Assembly: GCA_021323535.1 (NCBI GenBank) | Contig: JAJONO010000021.1 | Location: 1-61,925, forward strand | Reading direction: 5' to 3' | DNA from: Bacteroidota bacterium | GTDB taxonomy: Bacteria > Bacteroidota > Bacteroidia > B-17B0 > Aurantibacillaceae | Length of the DNA: 61,925 nucleotides | Part shown: one piece after another, positions 27,966 through 36,156 of the stretch | Layout of the letters: every line of letters begins with the position of its first letter | Numbering within the stretch: position 1 is the first letter of the stretch | The notes under the pieces: model-generated | Seen by the model: only the letters and a program-made list of their open reading frames with translations | Told to the model about the DNA's origin: nothing | Database searches by the model: none | Made by a program: the position numbers and the translations under genes

Positions 27966-28646
27966 ATGCTTACCGAACAGGCCGTTATAGTCTTTATTGA
28001 TAATTCTATCCACAAAATATTCAGGAGCCTTGATGGCCTGAAAACGTCCTTTGAAAACATCAAAGCATTTAACGATGAAAAGGAAGGCGTGGATTTTATT
28101 TACGAAAAACCAATTGATCTTCTTTTCCTGAATCTCGATCTTGTTCCTAACGATGCTGTAAGTGTAACCAAGGAAATCCGTCAGAAGAAACTCGAATCAA
28201 ATCCATACATTGTTATTTACTCTGACAAGCAGGATGATTTTGTACAGGAAATGGTTTTTAATTCGGGAGCCGATTCGTTTATCAATTTCCATAACAAGCC
28301 GGCTATTCTCCAGCTCTTTATTAAAAATCTTTTAAAGCGCAGAACAAAACCCGCCAGCGAAGATAAACGCTCCATTATTATTGACCAGGACCGTTATCTT
28401 ATTTTTAAAAAGGGCGAACCAATTCAGTTACCAAGAAAAGAGTTCCAGGTGTTTGAGTTGTTGTATGGGAACCCGAATAAATTTTTTAGCAAAACCGAAA
28501 TTGCATCAAAGATATGGAACGACGAGAAGGTAGCCGCGAAAAGGATCATTGATGTTCATATTTACAACATTCGCCAGTTATTCGGTAAACGTGTTATTCA
28601 ATCTCAGAAGGGGAGAGGGTATAGGATCAATAAAAAATTTATTTGA
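27966..28646 (+). CDS. Atypical OmpR-type regulator with degenerate receiver
   Basis: A 226-residue protein. The receiver-like domain (about 5-122) aligns with OmpR receivers, but the phospho-acceptor position is N56 (DLLFLNLDLVP where DLIVLDVMMP is usual) and the acidic pair is D12/N13. S86 and K111 are roughly in the Thr and Lys positions. The winged helix (about 140-226) is intact: LPRKEFQVFELLYGNPNKFF, IDVHIYNIRQLFGK, GRGYRIN. It should therefore bind DNA without normal Asp phosphorylation. ATG 27966 is used; a TTG four codons earlier is possible. The neighbouring upstream gene is a PP2C phosphatase, which makes Ser/Thr-level control a tempting idea. Confidence 0.85.
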   Translation: MLTEQAVIVFIDNSIHKIFRSLDGLKTSFENIKAFNDEKEGVDFIYEKPIDLLFLNLDLVPNDAVSVTKEIRQKKLESNPYIVIYSDKQDDFVQEMVFNSGADSFINFHNKPAILQLFIKNLLKRRTKPASEDKRSIIIDQDRYLIFKKGEPIQLPRKEFQVFELLYGNPNKFFSKTEIASKIWNDEKVAAKRIIDVHIYNIRQLFGKRVIQSQKGRGYRINKKFI

Positions 28647-28656
28647 TTTTGCTTTA

Positions 28657-28711
28657 GTAACAGTACTTCGCTAAAGTTCTTAGGTGGCTTGCTGTTACTT
28701 TGGCGAAGTAC
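28657..28711. repeat. 45-bp hairpin element, copy 2, with interleaved inverted repeats
   Basis: Arms ACTTCGCTAAAGT (28665-28677) and ACTTTGGCGAAGT (28697-28709) make an inverted repeat with one mismatch (G-U in RNA). It is the reverse-orientation copy of 4493-4537. Just upstream, GTAACAG (28657-28663) is complementary to CTGTTAC (28692-28698), and the two pairings are interleaved, so only one can form without a pseudoknot. It lies between convergent genes. Confidence 0.7.
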
Positions 28712-28717
28712 ACGCTA

Positions 28718-28921
28718 TTAAACCCCCTCATCAGGACTTTTTATTTCGGCCCAGTAAATAAGATTATTTTTTGCATCTATAGATACTCTGGAACTATTCC
28801 GGGGATAGAAAATTCCATTCTCTCTATCATAAGTTGCCACATAATAAATACCTTCAAAAGAAATCAGAACCTCTTGTCCTTCCCCGGGAAGAGAATCAAT
28901 ACTCACATTATACCATTTCAT
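28718..28921 (-). CDS. Small conserved hypothetical protein (DUF551-like)
   Basis: A 67-residue protein: MKWYNVSIDSLPGEGQEVLISF, then GIYYVATYDRENGIFYPRNSS and a final NLIYWAEI. It resembles short Bacteroidota proteins with the P..GQEVLI(S/A).DG.YYVA pattern and DUF551-like WxxVxxxLPxxGxxVLV proteins. It is probably cytoplasmic, of unknown function. The pattern supports it as the real gene rather than the overlapping plus-strand frames, which have no recognisable features. Confidence 0.7.
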   Translation of the reverse strand: MKWYNVSIDSLPGEGQEVLISFEGIYYVATYDRENGIFYPRNSSRVSIDAKNNLIYWAEIKSPDEGV

Positions 28922-29215
28922 ATATCAATAACCCACTCATCACAGATAAGTTACTTATATTTACGCATAAGACCACAGTCATAGAATATACCCCCAAACC
29001 GCAGGGGATTTTTTATGGAAATGTTGAAAACGTAGAAAAAGTGCGATTAAATTTCCACACTGATCCCTGCGAAACAAACAGAACTTATTAATGTTTTATT
29101 CTGGCAGGATGTCATTTTGGACCGAAATTATGCATGGATAAAGGCTGTTCGTCAGATAGCTAATTATTTTTTATTTTTTGGTAAAGGTTTTTTTAGACAT
29201 GATTTAAAATTGCAC
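28922..29215. other. Gap with no convincing gene
   Basis: AT-rich stretch between the small minus-strand gene and the hypothetical gene at 29258. A short plus-strand open frame reaches 29091 but has no family features. It contains a T-run and the upstream part of the 29258 promoter. Confidence 0.5.
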
Positions 29216-29223
29216 TAAATTTG
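29216..29223 (+). promoter_or_regulatory. -7 box TAAATTTG
   Basis: Perfect TAnnTTTG match 34 nt before ATG 29258. Confidence 0.6.
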
Positions 29224-29257
29224 CAGTACCCCCCTTTTAGAATACCTGACAAATTTT

Positions 29258-29689
29258 ATGAGCACATTTCCCTGGCATGCCGATAAAGGCAAACCCACTC
29301 ACATTGCAATGTATAATATTAATTTTTTGCTTCCGCAGCCCGAAGTTGTTGGAAGAAGCCTTACTCCCGCTGCAAAGTTTATTCGCGCCAACAGTTTTAC
29401 AAACGAAATAGAATATAAAATGGCCGGAACGCAGGAAGGTTTATTAAATGTGTACCTGTGTAGATTTGAAAGTGGCCTGTGCCAGATTCACATATTCGGT
29501 AAAATCAAGGGGCTGGATTTTAAAAAAGAAATAGGGTTAAACGACCATAGCGAATCCGGGTTTGATGTTATATGCAATCAGATCAGGTATGTGCTTTCAA
29601 AAAGCAGGATCATTTTAAAATCATATTACCAGCAGGCAAACACAAAAAATATAGAGGATCATCTTTCTACTTTTATGTTTGTGTCGTAA
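29258..29689 (+). CDS. Hypothetical protein, unknown family
   Basis: A 143-residue soluble-looking protein with its own -7 box. Short beta strands dominate the middle (GLLNVYLCRFESGLCQIHIFG), followed by a helical QIRYVLSKSRIILKSYY stretch. No signal peptide, transmembrane helix or catalytic motif was recognised. It is transcribed alone, flanked by gene-free DNA on both sides. Confidence 0.65.
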   Translation: MSTFPWHADKGKPTHIAMYNINFLLPQPEVVGRSLTPAAKFIRANSFTNEIEYKMAGTQEGLLNVYLCRFESGLCQIHIFGKIKGLDFKKEIGLNDHSESGFDVICNQIRYVLSKSRIILKSYYQQANTKNIEDHLSTFMFVS

Positions 29690-29876
29690 TTCTGTCTTAA
29701 AGTTCTGGAGCACTTAATACTATTAAATTTAAGCAAGCTCTATCTGTTCACGCAGATTACATTGATCTCGAAGATGTAAACTTTTATCTATTACATTATC
29801 TGCGACATCTTTAAAATCTCCGTGCAAGAGTGAGAGCCTAAAAGTTCTGTTTGCAAAAAGTATGATCTTATGAAAT

Positions 29877-29909
29877 AAAAAATCCCCGTAGAAACTACGA
29901 GGATTTTAT
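29877..29909. terminator. Bidirectional terminator hairpin
   Basis: AAAATCC-CCGTAG-AAA-CTACG-GGATTTT stem with an A-run before and a T-run after. It is the only clear signal in the gap 29690-29960. It could end transcripts from 29258 (plus) or from a small minus-strand frame at 29961-30098. Confidence 0.7.
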
Positions 29910-29960
29910 TGTTACCCTGTCATCCCCCTAACAACAGAGCCACAATTTTTTTAGAGTAAA

Positions 29961-30098
29961 TTAAAAATTTAATCTCGGAGGTAAAGATACAACGCTACTA
30001 CGGCGGTTGGTGCCAGAGTTAATAAGTTTGTGTTTTTGTAGAGGCTTTTCTACAATTTTTGATACGCAAACACTGTGCCGTTTTTTATTAAGAGCCAT
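29961..30098 (-). CDS. Possible 45-aa basic peptide
   Basis: An ATG-started frame of 45 residues beginning MALNKKRHSVCVSKIVEKPL and ending SLPPRLNF, very rich in Lys, Arg and Ser. It can be extended upstream to a TTG at 30173. It sits about 50 bp before a terminator hairpin in the right orientation, the main reason to list it. No promoter box or family similarity was found, so it may be non-coding. The rest of the gap (30100-30329) shows nothing. Confidence 0.25.
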   Translation of the reverse strand: MALNKKRHSVCVSKIVEKPLQKHKLINSGTNRRSSVVSLPPRLNF

Positions 30099-30329
30099 TT
30101 TTGTGGTGTTACTTCTAATCGTCGTTTTTCTCTTTGTGTTTCTGTTTCCGTTGGTCGACAATTTACTCTTCAATTCTCTACCGCAGACACACGAAGAAGC
30201 AGAGGGATTTTCTTCTTTGATAAAACTGGTTTTGAGGAATCTAATCTCTGTTTCTCTGTAGTTTATTTTTCTGCGGTTAGAAAAAATAAAAACTATGTAT
30301 CTTATGTGGTTTAAAAAATACGAGTTCCT

Positions 30330-30602
30330 TTAATAACTCAACACCAGCATTAATGTCATTAAACTATCTTTTGAAAATTTGCGATGTGTTATAAGGTATT
30401 CCGATTTTGATAATCCCATTTTATGTTCCCTGCCCCATACATGTATTGTACCGTCGACCACAATACGAAGATCAATGATGACAGGATGCTCCAGATGCTT
30501 GATGTACTGAACATATTTTTTATCTCTTTCGTCAGGATATTGCGCTTTAAATCCCAGCGATTCCAGAAATTTCTTTTCTTCACGTGTTAATGTCTCCCTC
30601 AT
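30330..30602 (-). CDS. 90-aa hypothetical protein, paralogue of the 60.9-kb gene
   Basis: A 90-residue protein starting at MRETLTREEKKFLESLG. It is closely similar along its whole length to the product of 60929-61201 (shared blocks KYLESLGFKA-YPDE, VQYIK-LEHP-II, IVVDGTI, VWGREHKMGL-KSEYLITHRKFSK). The HVWGREHKMGL block is nearly invariant. It is small and soluble with no known fold assigned. ATG 30602 is chosen because similarity starts there. Both paralogues have a TAnnTTTG box 24-25 nt upstream. This copy has no adjacent regulator gene. Confidence 0.8.
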   Translation of the reverse strand: MRETLTREEKKFLESLGFKAQYPDERDKKYVQYIKHLEHPVIIDLRIVVDGTIHVWGREHKMGLSKSEYLITHRKFSKDSLMTLMLVLSY

Positions 30603-30625
30603 GCAACGATCTGTTATGATTAAAA

Positions 30626-30658
30626 CAAAAGTACATTGAAAAAAAATATTGATCGGTA
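30626..30658 (-). promoter_or_regulatory. Promoter of the 30.3-kb paralogue, -7 box TACTTTTG
   Basis: The complement of 30626-30633 is TACTTTTG. A TCGGTA half-site at 30653-30658 sits at the same distance from the start codon as the TCGGTAAC palindrome of the other paralogue (61247-61268), but the second half here is weak. Confidence 0.45.
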
Positions 30659-30916
30659 GGTAATAACCCACTTTTTCGATTTAAGACTAAATATTATTAT
30701 TATGTGTAGTAAACGGATGTTTTTCCGACAACAGCTTGTATTTTCTCGCAAATCGCTGGGCGATTCGCAAATGTTTACGCGAAGATCGCTAAGCTGGGTT
30801 TATACTCTTGTCTTTGGGAGCTTTGCGTGAAATCAGGCATTTAGTTCTGCTTTTTGGAAACAAGTCCACAATACAAACAAATAGCATCGTTGAAGTTTAA
30901 GAAGATTGTAAGAAAG
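30659..30916. other. Gap with no convincing gene
   Basis: Contains the inverted word gcaaatcgc ... gattcgc and an unsupported 42-codon plus-strand frame from 30701. Nothing else was seen. Confidence 0.5.
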
Positions 30917-30940
30917 TAAAAAAGGGCCTGGGGCCCTTCT
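30917..30940 (-). terminator. Terminator of the MFS transporter gene
   Basis: AAGGGCC-TGG-GGCCCTT stem. On the minus strand it is followed by TTTTTTAC, about 45 bp after the transporter stop codon. Confidence 0.8.
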
Positions 30941-30983
30941 TTGTTTGAGTTTTTGGAATGAAGATGAGTGACGTGAGGCTTTT

Positions 30984-32372
30984 TTATTTAGGCTGTTTCA
31001 CATAAATAATTGCAAGCACTGTAGATACTGCTGCAATCATGGCAGCCGAACCAAAGGCAACTTTTATGCTGCCGGTAATTTCTTCGAGGCTTGATCCCAA
31101 ACCTAAAAATGATGTAGCAATTGCGACTATAATAGCAAGGCCAATTGCTGAACCAACCTGGTAACTGGTATTTGCAATACCCGAAGCAAGGCCCGTTTCC
31201 TCTGGTTTGGCCCCCGACATAGATGCAATCGTTCCCGGAATATAAGCCAGTGACATTCCAACAGCGCCTAAAATTGATGCAGGAAGAACGTCGGTTAAGT
31301 ATGACCCACCGGCATCAACCTGGGTAAACGCAACAAGCGATCCGGTTAAAGCAATAAGCCCCGCAACCAATGTTCCTTTGAAACCAAACTTTGCCACAAT
31401 TTTACCTGTAAAGCCAACCATCAGTATCATAATAACTATGGTCATTGGTAACAAGGCAAGGCCACTGTTGAATGCCGATAACTGTAATACCTGCTGCAAA
31501 TACAAATTAAGGTAGAACCAAAGTGGAATCCATGATGCGGCCATTAACATCATTACCAAATTTCCTGCAGCAAGATTTGGCGCTTTAAAGATCGAAAGAG
31601 GAAGTAATGGGTTTCTTGATTTCTTCTGACGAAGAATGAAAATGATTAGTAATACAATTGAAACCACAATAGAAACTGTTTTAGAAATTACTGTTTGTTC
31701 AGGAGATACGATGGCATAAACCAATATTACGAGCGAGAGAGTTGCTATTAAGGCCCCAGGTAAATCGAGTTTACTTTTTTGTTTCATGCCTTCAGGCAGA
31801 TAAGGCTTGCTTAGTAATAAAACAATTAAACCTAAAGGAATATTAATAAAGAAAACCCAGTTCCACGACAGCCATTCGGTAAGTAAGCCTCCAAGAAATA
31901 CACCAGCCGAACCACCTGCGGCTGCCGAAGCCCCCCAGAATCCAAATGCTTTACCAAGTTCTTTTTGGTCGGCGAACGTTGTCATTAACAAAGTAAGCGC
32001 AGATGGAGCGATAAGAGCTGAACCAGCGCCTTGTAATGCACGGCCAATGTTCATTGAAGTTTCTGACCAGGCAAAACCAGCCAATAAAGAAGAAGCAACC
32101 AAGATGCCAAATCCCCACATAAAAATTTTACGCGGCCCGAACATGTCCGACAATTTTCCTCCTAACAATAAGAGGCCGCCTAATAAAATAACATACGCGT
32201 TAAATATCCACTGAAGGCCCGATGATGAATATCCAAGATCTTTTTGAATTGCAGGTAATGCCACACCAATAATTGATGTATCCATAATTACCATAAACTG
32301 CGCGGTGCAAATAACCGCTAAAGCTGCCCAACGTTTTGCGTAAGGGATAGCATGACTGATTGTTGTTTCCAT
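30984..32372 (-). CDS. MFS drug/metal exporter, DHA2 (EmrB/QacA) type
   Basis: A 462-residue polytopic protein. The first helix carries the DHA2 pattern VIMDTSIIGVALPAIQKDLG; the motif-A loop GKLSDMFGPRK and the motif-C helix with GAGSALIAPSALTL are present. Length fits 14 helices. ATG 32372 is chosen (METTISHAIP); an ATG seven codons earlier lies closer to the -7 box. Its promoter shares the 30-bp element found upstream of the two HMA genes, so it belongs to the same regulon and may export metal chelates or a toxic organic compound. The substrate is unknown. Confidence 0.92.
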   Translation of the reverse strand: METTISHAIPYAKRWAALAVICTAQFMVIMDTSIIGVALPAIQKDLGYSSSGLQWIFNAYVILLGGLLLLGGKLSDMFGPRKIFMWGFGILVASSLLAGFAWSETSMNIGRALQGAGSALIAPSALTLLMTTFADQKELGKAFGFWGASAAAGGSAGVFLGGLLTEWLSWNWVFFINIPLGLIVLLLSKPYLPEGMKQKSKLDLPGALIATLSLVILVYAIVSPEQTVISKTVSIVVSIVLLIIFILRQKKSRNPLLPLSIFKAPNLAAGNLVMMLMAASWIPLWFYLNLYLQQVLQLSAFNSGLALLPMTIVIMILMVGFTGKIVAKFGFKGTLVAGLIALTGSLVAFTQVDAGGSYLTDVLPASILGAVGMSLAYIPGTIASMSGAKPEETGLASGIANTSYQVGSAIGLAIIVAIATSFLGLGSSLEEITGSIKVAFGSAAMIAAVSTVLAIIYVKQPK

Positions 32373-32390
32373 GTATATAAAAATTTTAAG

Positions 32391-32454
32391 CAAAACTACT
32401 TGGAGGAAGCGCCTTGCTGTTTACAGAATTTTGGAAACGATTTATAATATTTAC
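32391..32454 (-). promoter_or_regulatory. Shared metal-regulon element, copy 1, with -7 box
   Basis: On the plus strand, TTTTGGAA at 32429-32436 and TTTATAATATTTAC at 32441-32454 match the 30-bp element at 35179-35208 and 36752-36781. The -7 box TAGTTTTG is the complement of 32391-32398. The outer edge of the element is 56 nt from the -7 box, as in the other two copies. Confidence 0.7.
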
Positions 32455-32476
32455 TGTTGACGCAACTGCAATACAA

Positions 32477-32506
32477 AAAAAAGAGCCCCACCGCGAGCTC
32501 TTTATT
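32477..32506. terminator. Terminator between MFS promoter and outer-membrane protein gene
   Basis: AAAGAGC (32480-32486) pairs with GCTCTTT (32497-32503), with an A-run on the left that becomes a U-run on the minus strand. It ends the minus-strand gene 32518-33888. Confidence 0.75.
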
Positions 32507-32517
32507 TTAATCTGTTT

Positions 32518-33888
32518 TTACATTCTGTTTACGTTCATTCCCGGAGGATATAACCGGAGAAAAACCTGTCCTGACATTGGATTTTTACCGTATAGTAAAT
32601 TTAAATCCGGGTCGGGGATATAATAAGAGGTTTGTACGCCTAAGGCTATGCGCAATGATTTTAATCTGAGAATATCATAACCAAACCCCACAGTTAATGC
32701 ATTAATATTAAATAACTCATCATGTCCGAAAAGTTCTTCATTTAAATTTAGTTCATGTACTGATTTCTGAACCATTTCATAACGGCCATACATTGAGAAC
32801 CTATTCAAAACCAATGCGGCCTCAAGAAGCGCGGCGTGCTCAGAAGCGTGACTGTTATTTAGGCCCCATAAGGCAGTCGCGTTCAGAAAATTATTTTTCG
32901 CTAGCGGCCTGCTGTAAATACCCGAAACGGTTGTACGGTTAACATTTTCATCAGGGCGAACCGATTCAGGACTCTTAATAAAACCATGAGAAACCTGAAA
33001 TGCCCAATATGGATTTGGGTTGAATGACAATCTTCCACTGTAAGAATCAAAACGCGGCGTGTCGAAATTATAACGGTTCTCATCAGGTTCTCTTCCGGTA
33101 AAACTTGAAATATCAATTTTAAATTTACCCGCACGGATCCCACCTGTTATAACACCAAATGTTATGTGAGTTCCATCGTTCCAGTGATGGCTCAAAGGTG
33201 CATCAGGTCCGTATAAAGAAGAAACCCGATGCATAAAGGCTACTGATCCCAAAGCAGGCTCGCCGGGATAGCCTGCATAAATAAATACATCAGCATTTTT
33301 ATTGATAGCGTGCGTGTAGGCAACCGAGAGTTCTGAAAAAAGATCGTGAGGATGCTGACGATCAACTAACGGTTTTCCTTTCCAACTTTCGCCGGTTTGA
33401 AATAATAAAGGATATCCATTTCCACCGAACAGATTATCCAATGAGATCATCCCACTAAAACGGAAAAGCCCTTTTTTACCCACCCGGCGCTGACCCATGG
33501 CCATAAACCAATTTATGACATCAAACTTATCATCGCCCCGTGTTCCTGAATTAAAAATATCCTGGTTGTTATATCGCGCGAAAATATTTCCATGAAACAT
33601 ATACATCCACTTTTTACCATGTAACATATAACCATACATTGGTGTTGAATCAGGTAACCACCCCGTACCTGACCCATTTCTTGTCATTGGTAAATTCAAA
33701 GAAAAAGCGTGGCTCATAGGAGGCATTTCGTGCTCATCCTGTTTCTCATGATGGTTATGTTCGTTTTCCTTTTTAGTTTTGATAGTGTCTTTCCCGTTGT
33801 GGTGCTGGTGGTTATGTTGACTCCAGGAAAAAGCAGGAGCAATTAAGAGGGCCGCAAAAAAAAGTATTTTATATAATTTCAGTTTCAT
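32518..33888 (-). CDS. Outer-membrane beta-barrel protein with His-rich N-terminus
   Basis: A 456-residue protein with a signal peptide (1-23) and a mature N-terminus rich in histidine (HNHQHHNG, HNHHEKQDEHEMPPMSH, about 25-60), a likely metal-binding segment. A beta-barrel-type body with alternating aromatic residues follows (GYMLHGKKWMYMFHGNIFARY, SVAYTHAINKNADVFIYAGYPGEPA). The same family accompanies copper-resistance genes in Bacteroidota. It is the last gene of the minus-strand run HMA-MauE, DUF305 and this gene, with gaps of about 10 bp, so it is co-transcribed with a metal-responsive promoter at 35.15 kb. It is probably a channel or binding surface for metal efflux. Confidence 0.82.
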   Translation of the reverse strand: MKLKLYKILFFAALLIAPAFSWSQHNHQHHNGKDTIKTKKENEHNHHEKQDEHEMPPMSHAFSLNLPMTRNGSGTGWLPDSTPMYGYMLHGKKWMYMFHGNIFARYNNQDIFNSGTRGDDKFDVINWFMAMGQRRVGKKGLFRFSGMISLDNLFGGNGYPLLFQTGESWKGKPLVDRQHPHDLFSELSVAYTHAINKNADVFIYAGYPGEPALGSVAFMHRVSSLYGPDAPLSHHWNDGTHITFGVITGGIRAGKFKIDISSFTGREPDENRYNFDTPRFDSYSGRLSFNPNPYWAFQVSHGFIKSPESVRPDENVNRTTVSGIYSRPLAKNNFLNATALWGLNNSHASEHAALLEAALVLNRFSMYGRYEMVQKSVHELNLNEELFGHDELFNINALTVGFGYDILRLKSLRIALGVQTSYYIPDPDLNLLYGKNPMSGQVFLRLYPPGMNVNRM

Positions 33889-33897
33889 AATGTGTTT

Positions 33898-34383
33898 TTA
33901 GTTATTTTCTAATTCTTTCAGTTTGGCTTTCATAAAATCGATTTCTTTCTGCTGCGCGGAAATGATGTCGGCGGCCAGCTTTTGTAATTCAGGATCAGTG
34001 AGTTTGGTTTCTTTCACCATCAAAATCGCGGCAGCATGATGCGGGATCATTGATTTAACAAATTGCCGATCTGAAACAAAAGTTTGTTTCCTTATAAACA
34101 CAAAGGACAAAATCAGTCCGAGCGTACCTAAGATAATGATGAGCGTATTCAGTTTTTTATTTTTATACATACCCCACATCACTACAATTTCAATAAGTAC
34201 CATAGCCGCTGTCATCAATGCCGCCATATAAATCTGATTAACGTTAGAGATCACGTTAGCGAATGAATCAACCATCGAATACATAAGAAAATACATCGCA
34301 ATAAATGAGATCACGATCATGATTAGAAATTTTCGATAGTGATTCCCGTGCGACTCACTGTTATGTGTGTGATGTTTTTCCAT
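33898..34383 (-). CDS. DUF305-family membrane protein
   Basis: A 161-residue protein. A His-rich start (MEKHHTHNSESHGNHY) is followed by three hydrophobic helices (about 18-40, 48-72, 78-98) and a C-terminal DUF305 ferritin-like segment with the conserved SMIPHHAAAILM motif and LAADIISAQQKEIDFMK. DUF305 proteins are frequent in copper-resistance loci and are thought to bind metal through the His/Met residues. It lies 12 bp after the HMA-MauE gene and 9 bp before the His-rich outer-membrane protein gene, in one operon. Confidence 0.9.
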   Translation of the reverse strand: MEKHHTHNSESHGNHYRKFLIMIVISFIAMYFLMYSMVDSFANVISNVNQIYMAALMTAAMVLIEIVVMWGMYKNKKLNTLIIILGTLGLILSFVFIRKQTFVSDRQFVKSMIPHHAAAILMVKETKLTDPELQKLAADIISAQQKEIDFMKAKLKELENN

Positions 34384-34395
34384 TTTAAATCTCTT

Positions 34396-35124
34396 TTAAA
34401 TCATATTCAATAACATAATAGCACTCATTGCTATCATAAGAGTGTCCTCAATAATTGTAATTGTGCTCATGGGCAGGTTGAACACGTCGCCAAGACATGC
34501 ACAACGAATTTTACGTTTGTTCAATACACTCTGTAAAACCCCTACAAGACTAATACTCATAACTACGAATGCAACGCTATTACTAAGCAGCGGTTCAAAA
34601 CCTATGAGAAAAGCCAGGCCCAAGCCCAATTCAATAAATACATATAGAAAACCGTAGCCTCTCCAATGCTTCGCAATTATATCATAGGTTGAATAGCTGT
34701 CGGCAAAGCCCTGGAGGTTTAAGAGCTTAAAAAAGGAAAATGTCAGGAAGAAACCAGCCATGAAATGGTTCATCCATTGCATCCAAAGAAATTCTCCCTG
34801 CAATACCTGAATGAGTAAAGTTATCCCCGTTATGTAAGAAAAAATCAATAACACTGGTTTATAGGTCTGGAACCAGGACTTGTGTTCCTCTTCGAAAACA
34901 GGCATAACCATAGGAGCCTTTTCACTGAGTTTGTATTTAGGATAGGCTTTCAAAGCATCCTGAAAAACAGAAGTGCTGATGTGATTTTTCATTGTAATAT
35001 CGGCTTCGCCCTTGCGCCAATCTACTTTTACATTTGTAACTACGTCAATATTTTCAAGGAGTTTTTGAACCTTCGCCTGGCAAGAATCGCAGGTCATTCC
35101 GGTTATTTTGTAAGTATGTGTCAT
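34396..35124 (-). CDS. HMA domain fused to MauE/DoxX-like membrane domain
   Basis: A 242-residue protein. The N-terminal heavy-metal-associated domain (about 1-68) has GMTCDSCQAKV (C12, C15). After a linker come four or five helices (about 88-240) of the MauE/DoxX type, with a Cys-containing KRKIRCACLGDVFNLPMSTITIIED segment as in methylamine-utilisation redox proteins. The fusion is known from Bacteroidota metal loci and suggests metal-linked thiol redox at the inner membrane. It is the first gene of an operon with DUF305 and the His-rich barrel, with a promoter carrying the shared 30-bp element. Confidence 0.9.
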   Translation of the reverse strand: MTHTYKITGMTCDSCQAKVQKLLENIDVVTNVKVDWRKGEADITMKNHISTSVFQDALKAYPKYKLSEKAPMVMPVFEEEHKSWFQTYKPVLLIFSYITGITLLIQVLQGEFLWMQWMNHFMAGFFLTFSFFKLLNLQGFADSYSTYDIIAKHWRGYGFLYVFIELGLGLAFLIGFEPLLSNSVAFVVMSISLVGVLQSVLNKRKIRCACLGDVFNLPMSTITIIEDTLMIAMSAIMLLNMI

Positions 35125-35144
35125 TTCATTAAGATTTTATGATA

Positions 35145-35208
35145 CAAAATTACTGCCCGTACATGGCGTACAGGTTATGTAATTTTTGGAAGAGTTTATA
35201 AGATTTAC
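35145..35208 (-). promoter_or_regulatory. Shared metal-regulon element, copy 2, with -7 box
   Basis: The 30-bp word running from GTAATTTTTGG (35179) to AGATTTAC (35208) is identical to 36752-36781. The -7 box TAATTTTG is the complement of 35145-35152, with 26 bases between box and element, exactly as in copy 3. Confidence 0.8.
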
Positions 35209-35227
35209 GGAAATCAGGGAAAGTTAT

Positions 35228-36151
35228 TTATCGGAAGAAATAGTACTGAACGTTTATCATGTAAAGAGGATATTTTCGGATATACGACTTTTTAACCAAT
35301 GGAAATGCGGTAGAACAATCCACACGAAGATTTGATTTTATAATAAACTGAATGGCGGGACGGAACTCAATGTAGTTTCCTTTTTTATATGCGTTATCCA
35401 TTGTAATAACGACGTTCTGCCCATTGGCAACTATCAGATCGTTGTATGACTTTCCAAGAAATTCGGCGTACAGGTTTATGTTTGTTTGATTGTAATTTGT
35501 GTATTTGAAAGGATATACCAGGTAACCAAACGATAAACTATAATTGTAAGCATTGCCATAATTTAATGAGATTGCAGTTTTTCTTTCGGTATAAGGAAAA
35601 GGTTTAATCGTCCCTGTTGTAAGAGAAATGGCAAGCTTATGAACAAGCAGAGTTGAAATCAGTCCCCCTCCAACTCCCTTATTATCTCCCATTAAAGAAA
35701 CTTCAGCCTCATCATGAGGTTGCTGCGCGTAAACAGCGTTTCCGTATAGGGCCATTCTGAAATGTCGATGATCTCCGTCGGCATTTAAAAATCTGTATCT
35801 GAATCCCAGATTTACAGATTCAAAAAGATAAGTATTTGGCGATGATGTTAAGGCAACATATTCTGTCTGATTAATGTCTTTCTGAATATAATTTGCAGGC
35901 AATTGTTTATAGTGATGATTTGAGGTGGTTACCATTGCATTGAGCATAAACCTGGAACTCATGCCATACATAAACATGGCGCCGTGCCAGGTTTTGAAAT
36001 TGGAAGCAGTGGTATAAGCCTCGTTCATTAAGCGGATTCCGAATGCATGTTTTGGGATAATACTTGCTGGTTCTGAATTAGGAAATAATTCCTGGGCAAA
36101 AGCTCCCACGGTTGTTATGGCCGTGAGAGCTGATAATATAAAACGTTTCAT
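35228..36151 (-). CDS. Outer-membrane beta-barrel protein of the metal locus
   Basis: A 307-residue protein with a signal peptide (MKRFILSALTAITTVGAFAQ) and a porin-like beta-rich body that includes MFMYGMSSRFMLNAMVTTSNHH and ends in MINVQYYFFR, with a terminal aromatic residue. His and Met residues are frequent in the first third. No specific family is named with confidence; similar proteins are annotated as transporters beside HMA genes. It starts 5 bp after the secreted HMA gene, so the two form a two-gene operon. Confidence 0.78.
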   Translation of the reverse strand: MKRFILSALTAITTVGAFAQELFPNSEPASIIPKHAFGIRLMNEAYTTASNFKTWHGAMFMYGMSSRFMLNAMVTTSNHHYKQLPANYIQKDINQTEYVALTSSPNTYLFESVNLGFRYRFLNADGDHRHFRMALYGNAVYAQQPHDEAEVSLMGDNKGVGGGLISTLLVHKLAISLTTGTIKPFPYTERKTAISLNYGNAYNYSLSFGYLVYPFKYTNYNQTNINLYAEFLGKSYNDLIVANGQNVVITMDNAYKKGNYIEFRPAIQFIIKSNLRVDCSTAFPLVKKSYIRKYPLYMINVQYYFFR

Positions 36152-36156
36152 TTGTC

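Noticed and set aside
28834-29091. 85-codon plus-strand frame
   Set aside because: It overlaps the better supported minus-strand gene 28718-28921, and its sequence has no structural features or promoter.
30007-30314. Two overlapping hydrophobic plus-strand frames
   Set aside because: Low-complexity Phe/Val runs in T-rich gap DNA with no start signals; probably non-coding.
30701-30829. 42-codon plus-strand frame starting MCSKRMFFRQQ
   Set aside because: No promoter, no family similarity, overlaps decayed repeat-like words such as gcaaatcgc/gattcgc.
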